A model generated the notes under the pieces. That model had not been told where the DNA came from. It saw only the letters and a list, made by a program, of their open reading frames with translations, and searched no databases. From assembly GCA_050187415.1 (NCBI GenBank), contig JBFWXN010000023.1:1-64000 (forward strand): a stretch of DNA of 64,000 nucleotides. The letters are read 5' to 3'. Each line of letters opens with the position of its first letter. The first letter of the stretch is position 1. Source of the stretch: Ga0077555 sp050187415. GTDB taxonomy: Bacteria; Pseudomonadota; Alphaproteobacteria; Rhizobiales; Hyphomicrobiaceae. Below, one piece after another: positions 18,697 through 28,006 of this stretch. Both the position numbers and the translations under genes were made by a program.

Positions 18697-19766
18697 TGGC
18701 TCGCAAGGCAGCGGCAGGCGCGATGACGGGGGCGGGAGACGCCCTGTCGCAGCCGTTGGCGCTGACCATGGGAGATCCCGCCGGGATTGGGCTCGACATC
18801 GTGATAGCCGCGTGGGCAGGGCGGCGTGCGGCGCCTTTGCCGCCAATGGTTCTCATCGCCGATCCCGACGCCCTGGCCGAGCGCGCGCACCAAATCGGAT
18901 TGCCATGTACTTTCGCAGTGGTGCCGACAATCCCGCCCGTCGCCAATCTCCCCACGGACGCCCTCCCCGTGCTGCCGATCAAGCTCGGAACACGGGTTGA
19001 AGCCGGCATAGCAGATCCGGCGAACGCCGGCGCTGTCATCCTCGCCATCGAGCAAGCGGTCGAGGAGACGTTTGCAAATCGTGCCTCGGCCGTGGTTACC
19101 AATCCGATCTCGAAGGCGACGGTCTATGCCGCCGGCTTTCTCCATCCCGGCCATACCGAGTTCCTCGGTACTCTCGCCGAGCGTTACGCTCCGGGGCGCC
19201 CGTGGACGCCCGTGATGATGCTGGCTTCGGACGTATTGCGGGTCGTCCCGCTGACGGTTCACATGGCACTGTCGGCTGTGCCCGGTGCTGTGACCCGGCA
19301 GCGAATCGTCGACGTCTGCCGGATCACGGCGGCGGACTTGACCCGGCGCTTCGGCATCGCCGAGCCGCGCCTCGCCGTCGCCGGCCTCAACCCACACGCG
19401 GGAGAAGGTGGCAGCCTCGGTCGCGAAGAGATCGAGACCATAAAGCCGGCGATCGAGACGCTGCGTCGCGACGGATTGCACGTTTCCGGCCCGCATTCCG
19501 CCGACACCATGTTCCACGAGGCCGCGAGGGGCAACTACGACGTAGCGGTGTGCATGTATCACGATCAGGCGCTCATCCCCATCAAGACGCTCGCCTTCGA
19601 CACCGGCGTCAACGTCACGCTCGGCCTGCCTTTCGTACGAACGTCCCCCGATCACGGTACCGCCTTCGACATCGCCGGGACGGGCAAGGCGTCGCCGGCC
19701 AGCCTCGTCGCCGCTTTGCGGCTCGCAGCCCGGATGGCCGCCGCATCGCCGGCCCACCATGGGTGA
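18693..19766 (+). CDS. pdxA: 4-hydroxythreonine-4-phosphate dehydrogenase PdxA
   Basis: NAD-dependent oxidation of 4-phospho-hydroxy-L-threonine in the DXP-dependent route to pyridoxal phosphate; the product condenses with DXP through PdxJ. The 357-aa protein shows TMGDPAGIG near the N-terminus, the metal/substrate segment HPGHTEFL, GLNPHAGEGG, CMYHDQALIP and the C-terminal RTSPDHGTA motif, all typical of PdxA. It overlaps surA by ATGA and rsmA by 8 bases. The surA-pdxA-rsmA order is conserved in many proteobacteria. Confidence 0.96.
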   Translation: MMARKAAAGAMTGAGDALSQPLALTMGDPAGIGLDIVIAAWAGRRAAPLPPMVLIADPDALAERAHQIGLPCTFAVVPTIPPVANLPTDALPVLPIKLGTRVEAGIADPANAGAVILAIEQAVEETFANRASAVVTNPISKATVYAAGFLHPGHTEFLGTLAERYAPGRPWTPVMMLASDVLRVVPLTVHMALSAVPGAVTRQRIVDVCRITAADLTRRFGIAEPRLAVAGLNPHAGEGGSLGREEIETIKPAIETLRRDGLHVSGPHSADTMFHEAARGNYDVAVCMYHDQALIPIKTLAFDTGVNVTLGLPFVRTSPDHGTAFDIAGTGKASPASLVAALRLAARMAAASPAHHG

Positions 19767-20655
19767 TCATGCCAGCCATGCCCCGCCCCGACCCGGTGCC
19801 AGTCCGGACGGACTGCCGCCTCTGCGCGACGTCATCCAGAGCTTCGATCTCGGTGCCAGGAAGAGCCTTGGCCAAAATTTCATACTCGACCTCAATCTGA
19901 CGCGACGCATCGCGCGAGCAGCCGGACCACTGGACGATCGCACGGTCGTCGAGGTCGGACCCGGCCCGGGCGGCTTGACCCGTGGCCTGCTGATGGAGGG
20001 CGCGGGGCGCGTGATCGCAATCGAGGCCGATCGACGGTGCGAACCGGCACTTTCCGCGATCGCAGGACGCTATCCCGACCGGCTAAGGACGATCTTCGGC
20101 GACGCGCTCGAGGTCGATTGGCCGGCCCTCGTCGACGCTGACGCGGGCAAAGCTGTCATCGCCGCCAACCTGCCCTACTACGTCGCGACGCGTCTTCTCG
20201 TCGGTTGGCTCGAGACCGAGCCGTGGCCGCCCTGGTGGTGCCGCATGGCGTTGATGTTCCAGAAGGAAGTTGCGGAGCGGATCGTTGCATCGCCGGGAAC
20301 GAAGGCTTACGGGCGGCTTGCTGTCATTTCACAATGGCGTGCCGAGGTCAGCGTCGCCCTCACTCTCGGTCCGGAGGCTTTCACGCCGCCCCCGAAAGTT
20401 GCATCTGCTGTCGTGGTATTCGTGCCTCGTCCGCGCTGCGAGCCGGCGTGCAGCGTCCTGACGCTCGGACGCGTGACGGCGGCCGCATTTGGCCAGCGGC
20501 GCAAGATGCTGCGCCAAAGCCTGCGCCTCCTTGGTCGCGATACGGGATCGCTGCTCGCCGCGGCAGACATCGCGCCGGAAAAACGCGCCGAAGACCTTTG
20601 GCCCGCCGATTTCGCCCGATTGGCAGCGGCGGTCGACGCCGGGATCGGCGCTTGA
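19759..20655 (+). CDS. rsmA: 16S rRNA (adenine1518-N6/adenine1519-N6)-dimethyltransferase RsmA (KsgA)
   Basis: Dimethylates two adjacent adenines in the 3' hairpin of 16S rRNA during late 30S assembly; loss gives kasugamycin resistance. The 298-aa protein has the family opening KSLGQNFILD, the SAM-binding EVGPGPGGLT, and the catalytic motif IV NLPYY, followed by the C-terminal helical domain with FGQRRKMLRQ. It starts inside the end of pdxA (8-base overlap), indicating translational coupling. It is the last gene of the plus-strand run; gmk converges on it with 12 bases between the stops. Confidence 0.97.
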   Translation: MGDHASHAPPRPGASPDGLPPLRDVIQSFDLGARKSLGQNFILDLNLTRRIARAAGPLDDRTVVEVGPGPGGLTRGLLMEGAGRVIAIEADRRCEPALSAIAGRYPDRLRTIFGDALEVDWPALVDADAGKAVIAANLPYYVATRLLVGWLETEPWPPWWCRMALMFQKEVAERIVASPGTKAYGRLAVISQWRAEVSVALTLGPEAFTPPPKVASAVVVFVPRPRCEPACSVLTLGRVTAAAFGQRRKMLRQSLRLLGRDTGSLLAAADIAPEKRAEDLWPADFARLAAAVDAGIGA

Positions 20656-20667
20656 GGGCCGCTCCCG

Positions 20668-21345
20668 TCAGCCTGATCGCTGGCGTGCGCCGAGATCGCT
20701 CAGCATCTGGCCGACGAGGCTCGCGCCGGCGGTCTGCCGCGACACGCGGGCCCGTTCGGCCGCGAGAATACTCGCCAGCGTGGCGATGCTCTCCTCGACC
20801 GCCTCGTTGACGATGACGTAGTCGTACTCGGCCCAATGCTCGATTTCGGCGGCGGCGCCGGCCAATCGCCGTTCGATCACCTCGGCGCCATCCTGTTGAC
20901 GCGCGACAAGCCGCTGCTCCAGAGCCTGGGCCGACGGTGGCAGTATGAAAACCCGAACGGTATCGCTCGGCGCCTTCTCGGCGAGTTGGCGGGCCCCTTG
21001 CCAGTCGATATCGAAGAGCAAATCCTCCCCGCGCCCCAGCCGGTCCATGACGTCGGCCTCGGGTGTACCGTAGAAATTGCCGTGAACCTCAGCCCATTCG
21101 AGCAGACCGCCCCTTGCGCACAAGTCTCGAAAGTCCTCGATCGTGCGGAAGTGGTAATCCTTGCCGTCTAATTCCCCGGCCCGTGGCTGCCGCGTCGTCA
21201 CCGATACCGACAAAGCCAGATTGGGCTCGCGCTTCAGAATTTCACGCGAAAGCGTCGTCTTCCCGGCGCCCGATGGCGACGAGAGCACCAGCATGAGGCC
21301 GCGGCGGCCCAGAGCCTGTTTCGCTTCGACGGGGTCGCTTGGCAT
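20668..21345 (-). CDS. gmk: Guanylate kinase
   Basis: Phosphorylates GMP (or dGMP) to GDP with ATP, an essential step of guanine nucleotide synthesis. The 225-aa protein opens with the P-loop SSPSGAGKTT (about 22-31), followed by the GMP-binding segment SVTTRQPRAGE, the DYHF motif and the lid with DIDWQGARQL. It follows yicC by 4 bases on the same strand, a common pairing. Its C-terminus has a tail of about 15 residues beyond the E. coli protein. Confidence 0.97.
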   Translation of the reverse strand: MPSDPVEAKQALGRRGLMLVLSSPSGAGKTTLSREILKREPNLALSVSVTTRQPRAGELDGKDYHFRTIEDFRDLCARGGLLEWAEVHGNFYGTPEADVMDRLGRGEDLLFDIDWQGARQLAEKAPSDTVRVFILPPSAQALEQRLVARQQDGAEVIERRLAGAAAEIEHWAEYDYVIVNEAVEESIATLASILAAERARVSRQTAGASLVGQMLSDLGARQRSG

Positions 21346-21349
21346 GGCT

Positions 21350-22231
21350 TCACTCGATGTTCTGCACCTGCTCGCGGAGCTGGTCGATAACGGCCTTCAG
21401 TTCGAGCCCGAGGCGCGTCATCTCGATATCGATCGCCTTCGAACAAATCGTATTGGCTTCCCGGTTGAATTCCTGCGCCAAGAAATCGAGCCGTCGTCCC
21501 GTCGGGGCCGCCTCTGAGAGCAGGCCACGCGCGCCGGCGATATGCGCACCGAGCCGCTTGAGCTCTTCCTCGACATCGGCGCGCACCGCAATCAGCATCG
21601 CCTCCTGATGCAGTCGGTCCGGGTCGAGCGGGGCGCCGGTGCCAACGAGCCGCTGCACCTGCTCGGCGAGACGGGCGCGCACGACCTCCGGCCGGCGCAC
21701 CGGCAATGACGCAATGCGGTCGACCAAGGTTTCGATCTTGGACACGATCTGAACGAGCACGGCTTCGAGCCGTTCGCCTTCGATCCGGCGCGCCTCGACC
21801 AGCGACGCGATAGCCCTGGTCAATGCCTCGAGCAGTGCACCGCGCTGCGCCTCCCCGAACGCCTCGGTGGCATCCCCCACGTCGAGCACACCCCGCAGAG
21901 CCAGAATGCCATCCGGGCGCGGGCGATCGAACCCGGGCCGTTTGGCCAGCATTTCGATAGCCGAGAGGACCCTGGCGAGCGCCCTCTCGTTGACGCGGAC
22001 CTCGCCGCCCGAAGCCGTATTGTCGAGCGTCAAGGTAGCCGAGACATTGCCGCGCGCAAAAGACTTGCCGATCATCTCGCGTGCACTGGCTTCGAGGGAT
22101 TCCTGGCCCGACGGAAGCCGCAGGCGAATGTCCAGGCCACGACTGTTGACACTGCGAAGCTCCCAATGGAAGCGAACGTCGCCCGCCGTCGAATCGGCGC
22201 GGGCGAACCCTGTCATGCTTTGAAGTGGCAT
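21350..22231 (-). CDS. yicC: YicC family endoribonuclease
   Basis: The YicC family is an RNase found across bacteria; in E. coli it has been linked to degradation of the small RNA RyhB. The 293-aa protein begins with the highly conserved SMTGFAR and RSVNSRGLDIRLRLP, and ends with the DUF1732 signature including EAAPTGRRLDFLAQEFNREANT and KAIDIEMTRLGLELK. The length is that of the family (about 290). Its stop is 4 bases from the gmk start, so the two are co-transcribed; mltG lies upstream, separated by 137 bases. Confidence 0.95.
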   Translation of the reverse strand: MPLQSMTGFARADSTAGDVRFHWELRSVNSRGLDIRLRLPSGQESLEASAREMIGKSFARGNVSATLTLDNTASGGEVRVNERALARVLSAIEMLAKRPGFDRPRPDGILALRGVLDVGDATEAFGEAQRGALLEALTRAIASLVEARRIEGERLEAVLVQIVSKIETLVDRIASLPVRRPEVVRARLAEQVQRLVGTGAPLDPDRLHQEAMLIAVRADVEEELKRLGAHIAGARGLLSEAAPTGRRLDFLAQEFNREANTICSKAIDIEMTRLGLELKAVIDQLREQVQNIE

Positions 22232-22368
22232 CCGACCTCTGGCAGCCGCCCCTGGCCCATTAGGACGAGCATCCGCGTGGGTGTAGCGAAACGCAGCCTA
22301 CGACACAACCGCCACGCTGCATGCTGCGTGCTGCCTGACGGCCTCACCGTGCCGCAGGACGTCCCGGC

Positions 22369-23688
22369 CTAGCGCTGGTCCTTGGGCTTCTTGCGCGGCA
22401 CCGGAACCGCACCGTTCGTGCGCTTGGACGAGTTCAGGAGAGCAGGAACCCGCGCGTTCCTGGTCGCCTCGGCATCCGTGGCGCCACTTCCCGATGCGGC
22501 ACGAGCTTCCGGGGCAGGCTGCCGTGATTTTTCGATTTTCCGCCAGTTTTGCACGGCCGCATTGTGATCCTTGAGCGTCGACGTGAAGATGTGGCCACCC
22601 GTGCCATCGGCGACGAAGTAGAGGTCCTGCGTCGCGGGCGGGTTGAGCGTTGCCTCGATGGCTGCCCGGCCCGGGTTGCAGATCGGCCCCGGCGGCAGGC
22701 CCTCGATCTGATAGGTATTGTAAGGCGTCTTTGCATCGATCTCCGAGCGCAGGATCGGGCGCCCGAGCGGGCCCTGTCCGCCGACGATTCCATAGACGAT
22801 CGTTGGATCCGACTGGAGCCGCATGCCCTTGCGCAGCCGGTTGATGAAAACCGCAGCGACCCGAGGCCGCTCATCGGCGCGACCGGTCTCCTTCTCCACG
22901 ATCGAAGCAAGCACCAGCGCTTCTTCGGGCGATTTCAATGGCAGCGACCGATCGCGCGCCTCCCACAGCGCCATGAGCAGCTTCCCCTGCTCCGAGCGCA
23001 TCCGATCCAGGATCTCCTGGCGACTGGCACCGCGGGAGAACTTGTAGGTATCCGGCAACAAGATCCCCTCGGGCGGCACGCTCGTGATTTCCCCGGCAAG
23101 CCCGGGCTCGGCGCGCAGCCGGTCGGCGATCTGCTGGCTGGTCAGGCCTTCCGGAACGGTGATTTTCTGGAGGACCCCTCGACCGCTGATGATGGTATCC
23201 AGCACCTGCCGCACGCTCGCGGACTGCGAAAACTCGTACTCGCCGGCCTTGAGGCTCGTCCGGTCGCCGGACGAGCCGCCATAAAGGCGAGCCACATAAT
23301 ATTGCAGCATGAACACCCGACGATCCGCGATCACGCTGCTTTTCTCGAGGCGCTCGGCAATCTCGATGGCGCCAAGACCCTTCGGTATCACGACCGCGGC
23401 CGTCTCCTTGAGCGGCCCAGGCTCGTCGAAACTCTGGCGAAGCCAGATCGCGACTGCCGCAACCAGCAGAAAGCCCAGGAAGGCGAACGACAGCGAGCCG
23501 TCAAGAAACCGCAGGAAGCCGTTCATCCGGCGCGGCTTGCGCTCGGTCTTCATGCGCTTCGGAGGTTTCGGAGGTCGAGTTGGCACAAGCATCTCTGATG
23601 GGCTGCGCGGCATCGCACCTGCCGTCCGCACCGCGCCTGTGCGCGGCTCAGGCCGATGTGTCGGTGCCTGGACTTGCGATGCCTTCAT
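22369..23688 (-). CDS. mltG: Endolytic transglycosylase MltG
   Basis: Inner-membrane lytic transglycosylase that cuts nascent glycan strands and sets their length. The 439-aa protein has a basic, Pro-rich cytoplasmic tail (1-60), one membrane helix (about 62-83) and a YceG domain with a LysM-like part (KGLGAIEIAERL) and the catalytic segment ASIVEKETG, where the last Glu is the expected acid. The conserved LQSDPTIVYG and FVADGTGGHIF follow. A basic tail rich in Lys, Arg and Pro closes it, with the last residues KKPKDQR. It is downstream of the fab genes on the same strand, as in many Hyphomicrobiales. The 161 bases to fabF hold no gene. Confidence 0.95.
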   Translation of the reverse strand: MKASQVQAPTHRPEPRTGAVRTAGAMPRSPSEMLVPTRPPKPPKRMKTERKPRRMNGFLRFLDGSLSFAFLGFLLVAAVAIWLRQSFDEPGPLKETAAVVIPKGLGAIEIAERLEKSSVIADRRVFMLQYYVARLYGGSSGDRTSLKAGEYEFSQSASVRQVLDTIISGRGVLQKITVPEGLTSQQIADRLRAEPGLAGEITSVPPEGILLPDTYKFSRGASRQEILDRMRSEQGKLLMALWEARDRSLPLKSPEEALVLASIVEKETGRADERPRVAAVFINRLRKGMRLQSDPTIVYGIVGGQGPLGRPILRSEIDAKTPYNTYQIEGLPPGPICNPGRAAIEATLNPPATQDLYFVADGTGGHIFTSTLKDHNAAVQNWRKIEKSRQPAPEARAASGSGATDAEATRNARVPALLNSSKRTNGAVPVPRKKPKDQR

Positions 23689-23849
23689 CGCCGCGGACCC
23701 GTCCGTTGTCTAGCGCCTCGATCTCGCGCATCAAGCCTCCAACGAGGAGTCGGACGTCGACTCGCCGCCCGGCAGAGACTACCCGCAAATGTGGCCGAAG
23801 CGCGAAGGAATGGCCCTGATTGGGCGCTACCGCGACAATCGAACGCCGC

Positions 23850-25115
23850 TCAGGCAGCATACCTGCGCAGGATCAAGGACGCATTTGTCCCGCCAAACCC
23901 GAACGAATTCGAGAGAACCGTGTCGATCTGCTTTTCGCGAGGTCGATGCGGCACGAGATCGATCGCCGATTCGACAGATGGGTTGTCGAGATTGAGCGTC
24001 GGCGGCGCGACATTGTCGCGAATGGCGAGCACCGAGAATATGGCCTCGACCGCACCCGCCGCGCCGAGCAGATGGCCGATCGCCGACTTCGTCGATGACA
24101 TTGCCAACGTGCCGGCGGCGTTGGCGAATAGCCGCTCCACGGCCTTCAGTTCGATCTCGTCGCCCATCGGCGTCGACGTGCCGTGGGCGTTGACATAGTC
24201 GATTTCACTCACGTCGATGCCGGCGCGCTTCAGCGCCGCGCGCATGCACCGGTAGGCCCCGTCGCCATTTTCGGCGGGCGCGGTGATGTGATAGGCGTCG
24301 CCCGAGAGGCCGTAGCCGATCACCTCGGCGTAGATACGGGCGCCGCGCGCCATGGCATGCTCGAGAGTTTCGAGCACGACGATGCCCGCCCCCTCTCCCA
24401 TGACAAACCCATCGCGATCTTTGTCGTATGGGCGCGAGCCCTTGGTCGGCGTTTCGTTGAAGTGCGTCGACAGGGCCTTGCACGCGGCAAACCCAGCCAT
24501 CGCAATGCGGCAGATCGGGCTCTCGGCGCCGCCGGCGACCATGACGTCGGCATCGCCCAGCGCAACCAGCCGGGCCGCATCCCCGATGGCATGGGCACCG
24601 GTCGAGCACGCCGTGACGACAGCGTGGTTCGGGCCCTTGAGACCATGCTTGATCGAGACGTGTCCCGACGCGAGATTGATCAGCCGGCCAGGGATGAAGA
24701 ACGGCGACACCCGGCGCGGACCCTTTTCCTTGAGCAGGATCGAGGTCTCGGCAATGCCATTGAGTCCACCGATCCCCGAACCGATCAGGACTCCGGTCCG
24801 TTCCTGGTCCTCGACGGTCTTCGGAGCCCAACCGGCATCAGCCAGCGCCTGATCAGCAGCCGCGACGGCGTAAAGAATGAAGTCGTCGACTTTGCGCTGC
24901 TCTTTCGGCTCCATCCACTCGTCGGCGTTGAAGCTGCCACCGGAACCGTCGCCCCGTGGTACGAAGCAGGCGATCTGACACGGAATGTCGCCTACCTCGA
25001 ACTCGCTGATGCGGCGAGCACCGCTCTTGCCGGCAAGGAGGGCCGACCAGGTTGCATCGACGCCCGACGCGAGTGGTGTCACGAGCCCGAGACCGGTAAT
25101 GACGACACGACGCAT
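23850..25115 (-). CDS. fabF: 3-oxoacyl-[acyl-carrier-protein] synthase II (FabF)
   Basis: Condenses malonyl-ACP with the growing acyl-ACP in each elongation cycle of type II fatty acid synthesis. The 421-aa thiolase-fold protein has the nucleophile Cys170 in VTACSTGAHA and the two catalytic His in NAHGTSTP and KSAIGHLLGAAG, plus the C-terminal NSFGFGGTNASL, the full KAS II set. It directly follows acpP (186 bases apart), the usual partner. Length is normal. Confidence 0.97.
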   Translation of the reverse strand: MRRVVITGLGLVTPLASGVDATWSALLAGKSGARRISEFEVGDIPCQIACFVPRGDGSGGSFNADEWMEPKEQRKVDDFILYAVAAADQALADAGWAPKTVEDQERTGVLIGSGIGGLNGIAETSILLKEKGPRRVSPFFIPGRLINLASGHVSIKHGLKGPNHAVVTACSTGAHAIGDAARLVALGDADVMVAGGAESPICRIAMAGFAACKALSTHFNETPTKGSRPYDKDRDGFVMGEGAGIVVLETLEHAMARGARIYAEVIGYGLSGDAYHITAPAENGDGAYRCMRAALKRAGIDVSEIDYVNAHGTSTPMGDEIELKAVERLFANAAGTLAMSSTKSAIGHLLGAAGAVEAIFSVLAIRDNVAPPTLNLDNPSVESAIDLVPHRPREKQIDTVLSNSFGFGGTNASLILRRYAA

Positions 25116-25301
25116 GGTCTGCCCCCTGCACGTAGCTGCGTGGTACGGCGTCTAGGCGCCGTTTCCTGTCGCGCCTACGGAGCACGCCGACGCAGACCGG
25201 ACTTCCGGAATCTCAACGCTCGCCCTCGCTCGAAGCGCGAACGCCAACGTCACGAAGCGATGATACGAAAGCGTAGAAGCGCAGCAGCTTCAGGTCCAGC
25301 C

Positions 25302-25544
25302 TTAAGCAGCCTTCGCCTGCTTCTCCAGGAATTTTACGGCGTCGCCCACGGTCTGGATCTGCTCGGCAGCATCATCCGGAATCTCGCAGCCGAACTCTTC
25401 CTCGAACGCCATCACCAGCTCGACCGTATCGAGGCTGTCGGCACCCAGGTCCTCGATGAAGCTCGCGCTCTCGGTGACCTTGTCGGCCTCGACACCCAGA
25501 TGCTCGACGACAATCTTCTTCACCCGGTCAGCGACGTCGCTCAT
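25302..25544 (-). CDS. acpP: Acyl carrier protein
   Basis: Small acidic carrier of fatty acyl intermediates on a 4'-phosphopantetheine arm. The 80-aa protein has the attachment Ser37 in GADSLDTVEL, and ends KFLEKQAKAA. It is very acidic overall, as expected. Flanked by fabF downstream and fabG upstream on the same strand. Confidence 0.98.
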   Translation of the reverse strand: MSDVADRVKKIVVEHLGVEADKVTESASFIEDLGADSLDTVELVMAFEEEFGCEIPDDAAEQIQTVGDAVKFLEKQAKAA

Positions 25545-25840
25545 TAGCGTATTCCCCTAGAGGTTCTTTCTCTGCCGGCCGGCACGACCAGCCAAAGCTA
25601 GACTACGGTGGATCATTCAGCAGCGGACCTGAGCGCCCGCTACCTCGGCTTGACTTCTGCACCCCGCAGCCGCTCGGGCAAGGTCATCCTCGATGCGAGC
25701 GCGTGACGGTCTCAATCCTTGGCCCCGTGACCCAGCATGTGATCACGTAAAGTTACAGATCAAATCCTCAAACCGGTAACCGCGGGTCGGTAACACACTT
25801 CCCTGGCGTTGAAAAGGCGGGGAAGCTCGCCATCTACAGG

Positions 25841-25857
25841 GGGCTGTGCGGCAGCCC
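25841..25857 (-). terminator. Hairpin directly after fabG
   Basis: GGGCTG (25841-25846) and CAGCCC (25852-25857) form a perfect 6-bp stem with a 5-base loop, beginning 3 bases past the fabG stop on the minus strand. There is no T-run, so termination is likely partial at best. The rest of 25545-25860 is the acpP leader: it also has a CGGTAAC direct repeat at 25774-25780 and 25788-25794 and a GTGATCAC palindrome at 25739-25746, but no gene. Confidence 0.35.
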
Positions 25858-25860
25858 GTC

Positions 25861-26607
25861 TCAGACCATGACCATGCCGCCATTGATGTGGAGCGTTTGT
25901 CCGGTCATATACCTTGCCTCGGCAGAAGCCAGAAAAACAGCCGCAGCCGCAACGTCCTCCGGTTCGCCGAAACTGTGCGCCGGAATGGCATTCATGATGG
26001 TTGCCGTCTGCTGCTCGTTGAGCACGTCGGTCATCGCCGTCTTGATAAAACCCGGCGCAATGCAGTTGGCCGTGATGCCCCGGGGCGCGACCTCGCGCGC
26101 CAGAGACTTGGTCATGCCGATCATTCCGGCCTTCGAGGCGGCGTAGTTTCCTTGCCCCGGATTGCCTAGGACGCCCGATACCGACGAGATGTTGACGATG
26201 CGGCCGAAGCCGGTCTTCGAGCGCAGCATGTGCCGCGTGGCAGCCCGCATCAGCATGAACGTCGAGGTCAGGTTGACCGCGATGACGTCGTCCCACTGGT
26301 CGTCCTTCATGACCATGAACAGGTTGTCTTTGGTCAACCCGGCATTATTGACCAGAATGTCGAGACGCCCGCCCAGCGCCTTGACCGCCTCGTCGATCAG
26401 CTTGGCCACCTGATCCTTGGAGGCCAGATCGCACGGGCAGACGACCGCACGATCGCCGAGCTCGGTCTTCAGGATCTCCAGCTTCTCAACCTGCCGGCCG
26501 GACAGCGCAACGGTGGCGCCCTGGCCGTGGAAAGCGCGAGCGATGGCGCCGCCGATCCCGCCCGTTGCGCCTGTCACCAGCGCCGTTTTTCCTTCGAGTG
26601 AGAACAT
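25861..26607 (-). CDS. fabG: 3-oxoacyl-[acyl-carrier-protein] reductase FabG
   Basis: NADPH-dependent reduction of beta-ketoacyl-ACP, the first reductive step of fatty acid elongation. The 248-aa SDR protein shows the cofactor motif GATGGIGGAIA, the NNAG motif, catalytic Ser in NISSVSG and YAASK with the Tyr and Lys, and the FabG C-terminal pattern YMTGQTLHINGGMVM. It sits 142 bases downstream of fabD and upstream of acpP, the standard fabD-fabG-acpP-fabF order. Confidence 0.97.
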   Translation of the reverse strand: MFSLEGKTALVTGATGGIGGAIARAFHGQGATVALSGRQVEKLEILKTELGDRAVVCPCDLASKDQVAKLIDEAVKALGGRLDILVNNAGLTKDNLFMVMKDDQWDDVIAVNLTSTFMLMRAATRHMLRSKTGFGRIVNISSVSGVLGNPGQGNYAASKAGMIGMTKSLAREVAPRGITANCIAPGFIKTAMTDVLNEQQTATIMNAIPAHSFGEPEDVAAAAVFLASAEARYMTGQTLHINGGMVMV

Positions 26608-26749
26608 GCGAGGCCTTTCGGTTCACGGCGGAAGGATCGGCTCACCGCGAGCCGATCCATTGTCAGAGGGATTGCCCGGCCGTCAAGTCCATGATCGGCC
26701 AACGGCGGCCGACCGGCATCCGGCGTCGGCGTGCCGGCGAGCGCGACGT

Positions 26750-27697
26750 TCAGGCCAACGTGGCCAGATCGAAGCTCTGCACGTCACCGGCGTTGCCGAC
26801 GGCTTGCGCCTTGAGGGCCTTGTCGATGCGGCCTGCGAGCCCCGTCAAAACCCGCCCCGAACCGGCTTCGATCAGAGTTGTAACGCCGGCGCCGGCGATT
26901 GCGAGCACGCATTCGCGCCAGCGAACGGTGCCGGTGACCTGCTCGACGAGCCGTCTCTTGATATCGGCAGGCTCGCAGATCGGCGCCGCCAGGACGTTCG
27001 CAACCACAGGTACGATCGGCGCTTTCACCTCGATTCCCGCGAGGGCTTCGGCCATGGCATCTGCGGCCGGTTGAAGGAGCCGGCAATGGAAGGGCGCCGA
27101 GACCGGCAGGGGAATGGCCCGCCGCAGGCCGTGCTTCTTGCCCACCTCGGCCACCCGGTCGATGGCGCTCTTGTGGCCGGAAAGAACAACCTGCGTCGGC
27201 TCGTTGTCGTTGGCGATGTCGCAGACGTCACCTTGAGCAGCATCAGCGGCGATCTTGCGGGCAACGTCCAGGCCGACACCGAGAAGGGCCGCCATGGCGC
27301 CTTGGCCGACAGGCACAGCCCGTTGCATGGACTGCCCGCGCAACTTCAGGAGGCGCGCCGCATCGCCGATCGTGAACGCGCCTGCGGCCGCGAGGGCCGA
27401 GTATTCGCCCAGCGAATGCCCCAATACGAACTTCGCGTGCTTGGCCAGGTCCAGACCACGCTCCGCCTCGAGCACGCGCATGACGGCCATGGAATGCGCC
27501 ATCAGCGCCGGTTGCGCATTTTCGGTCAGGGTCAGGGTTTCCTGCGGCCCCTCCCACATGATCTGCGACAAGTTCTGGCCCAGCGCGGCGTCGACCTCGT
27601 CGAACACCGCCTTTGCCGCCGGGAACGCCTGGGCCAGATCTTTCCCCATGCCCACGGCCTGACTTCCCTGGCCGGGAAACATAAACGCAAGAGCCAT
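26750..27697 (-). CDS. fabD: Malonyl CoA-acyl carrier protein transacylase FabD
   Basis: Moves malonyl from CoA to ACP to feed fatty acid elongation. From the ATG at 27697 it is 315 aa, the family length, and starts with the conserved AFMFPGQGSQ. The nucleophile is Ser95 in GHSLGEYSA, and the catalytic His is in the VSAPFHC segment. The frame runs open to 27871, but the extra 58 residues have no family resemblance and cross the divergent promoter region with rpsF. First gene of the fabD-G-acpP-F run. Confidence 0.97.
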   Translation of the reverse strand: MALAFMFPGQGSQAVGMGKDLAQAFPAAKAVFDEVDAALGQNLSQIMWEGPQETLTLTENAQPALMAHSMAVMRVLEAERGLDLAKHAKFVLGHSLGEYSALAAAGAFTIGDAARLLKLRGQSMQRAVPVGQGAMAALLGVGLDVARKIAADAAQGDVCDIANDNEPTQVVLSGHKSAIDRVAEVGKKHGLRRAIPLPVSAPFHCRLLQPAADAMAEALAGIEVKAPIVPVVANVLAAPICEPADIKRRLVEQVTGTVRWRECVLAIAGAGVTTLIEAGSGRVLTGLAGRIDKALKAQAVGNAGDVQSFDLATLA

Positions 27698-27924
27698 ACC
27701 CACCGCTCCATGTCCTCGTGTCGATGGAGTGGCGTGAAGCACGCCCGGCTTTGCCGTGTCAAGCGGCGGTGGACCGGACTTCGCCCTTGCCAGCGCCGCG
27801 CGCCTCCGGCATAAGCCCCCTGTCACCCGTTCCGGCTGGAGGCTGAACGGGAGCCCGGCTGTCTGCATCATATGCGGCCGTCGGTGGGCTGTTGGCCCTT
27901 GCTCCCCGTGTCTCCGCTCTTTGG

Positions 27925-27961
27925 GTCGTCTTTGGGCCTTCCTCGTTGCAGGCGGCCCGAC
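27925..27961 (+). promoter_or_regulatory. Possible structured leader of rpsF mRNA
   Basis: GTC (27925-27927) and GGGCC (27934-27938) can pair with GGCCC (27954-27958) and GAC (27959-27961), giving a bulged hairpin 46 bases before the rpsF ATG. In other bacteria an S6:S18 complex binds a bulged leader hairpin of rpsF to repress the operon; I cannot confirm that the conserved bases are present. The rest of the 309-base divergent region 27698-28006 shows no gene. Confidence 0.2.
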
Positions 27962-28006
27962 AGAGGCTTGGCGCCGGGGCGGACAAACCGAGAGGAAGGC
28001 TAGGAC

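Noticed and set aside
23648..23860. 70-aa frame between mltG and fabF, minus strand
   Set aside because: It overlaps both genes and has no ribosome-binding site or conserved pattern.
25739..25794. Palindrome and CGGTAAC direct repeats upstream of acpP
   Set aside because: Too short and imperfect to claim as an operator without conservation; noted only inside the hairpin entry.
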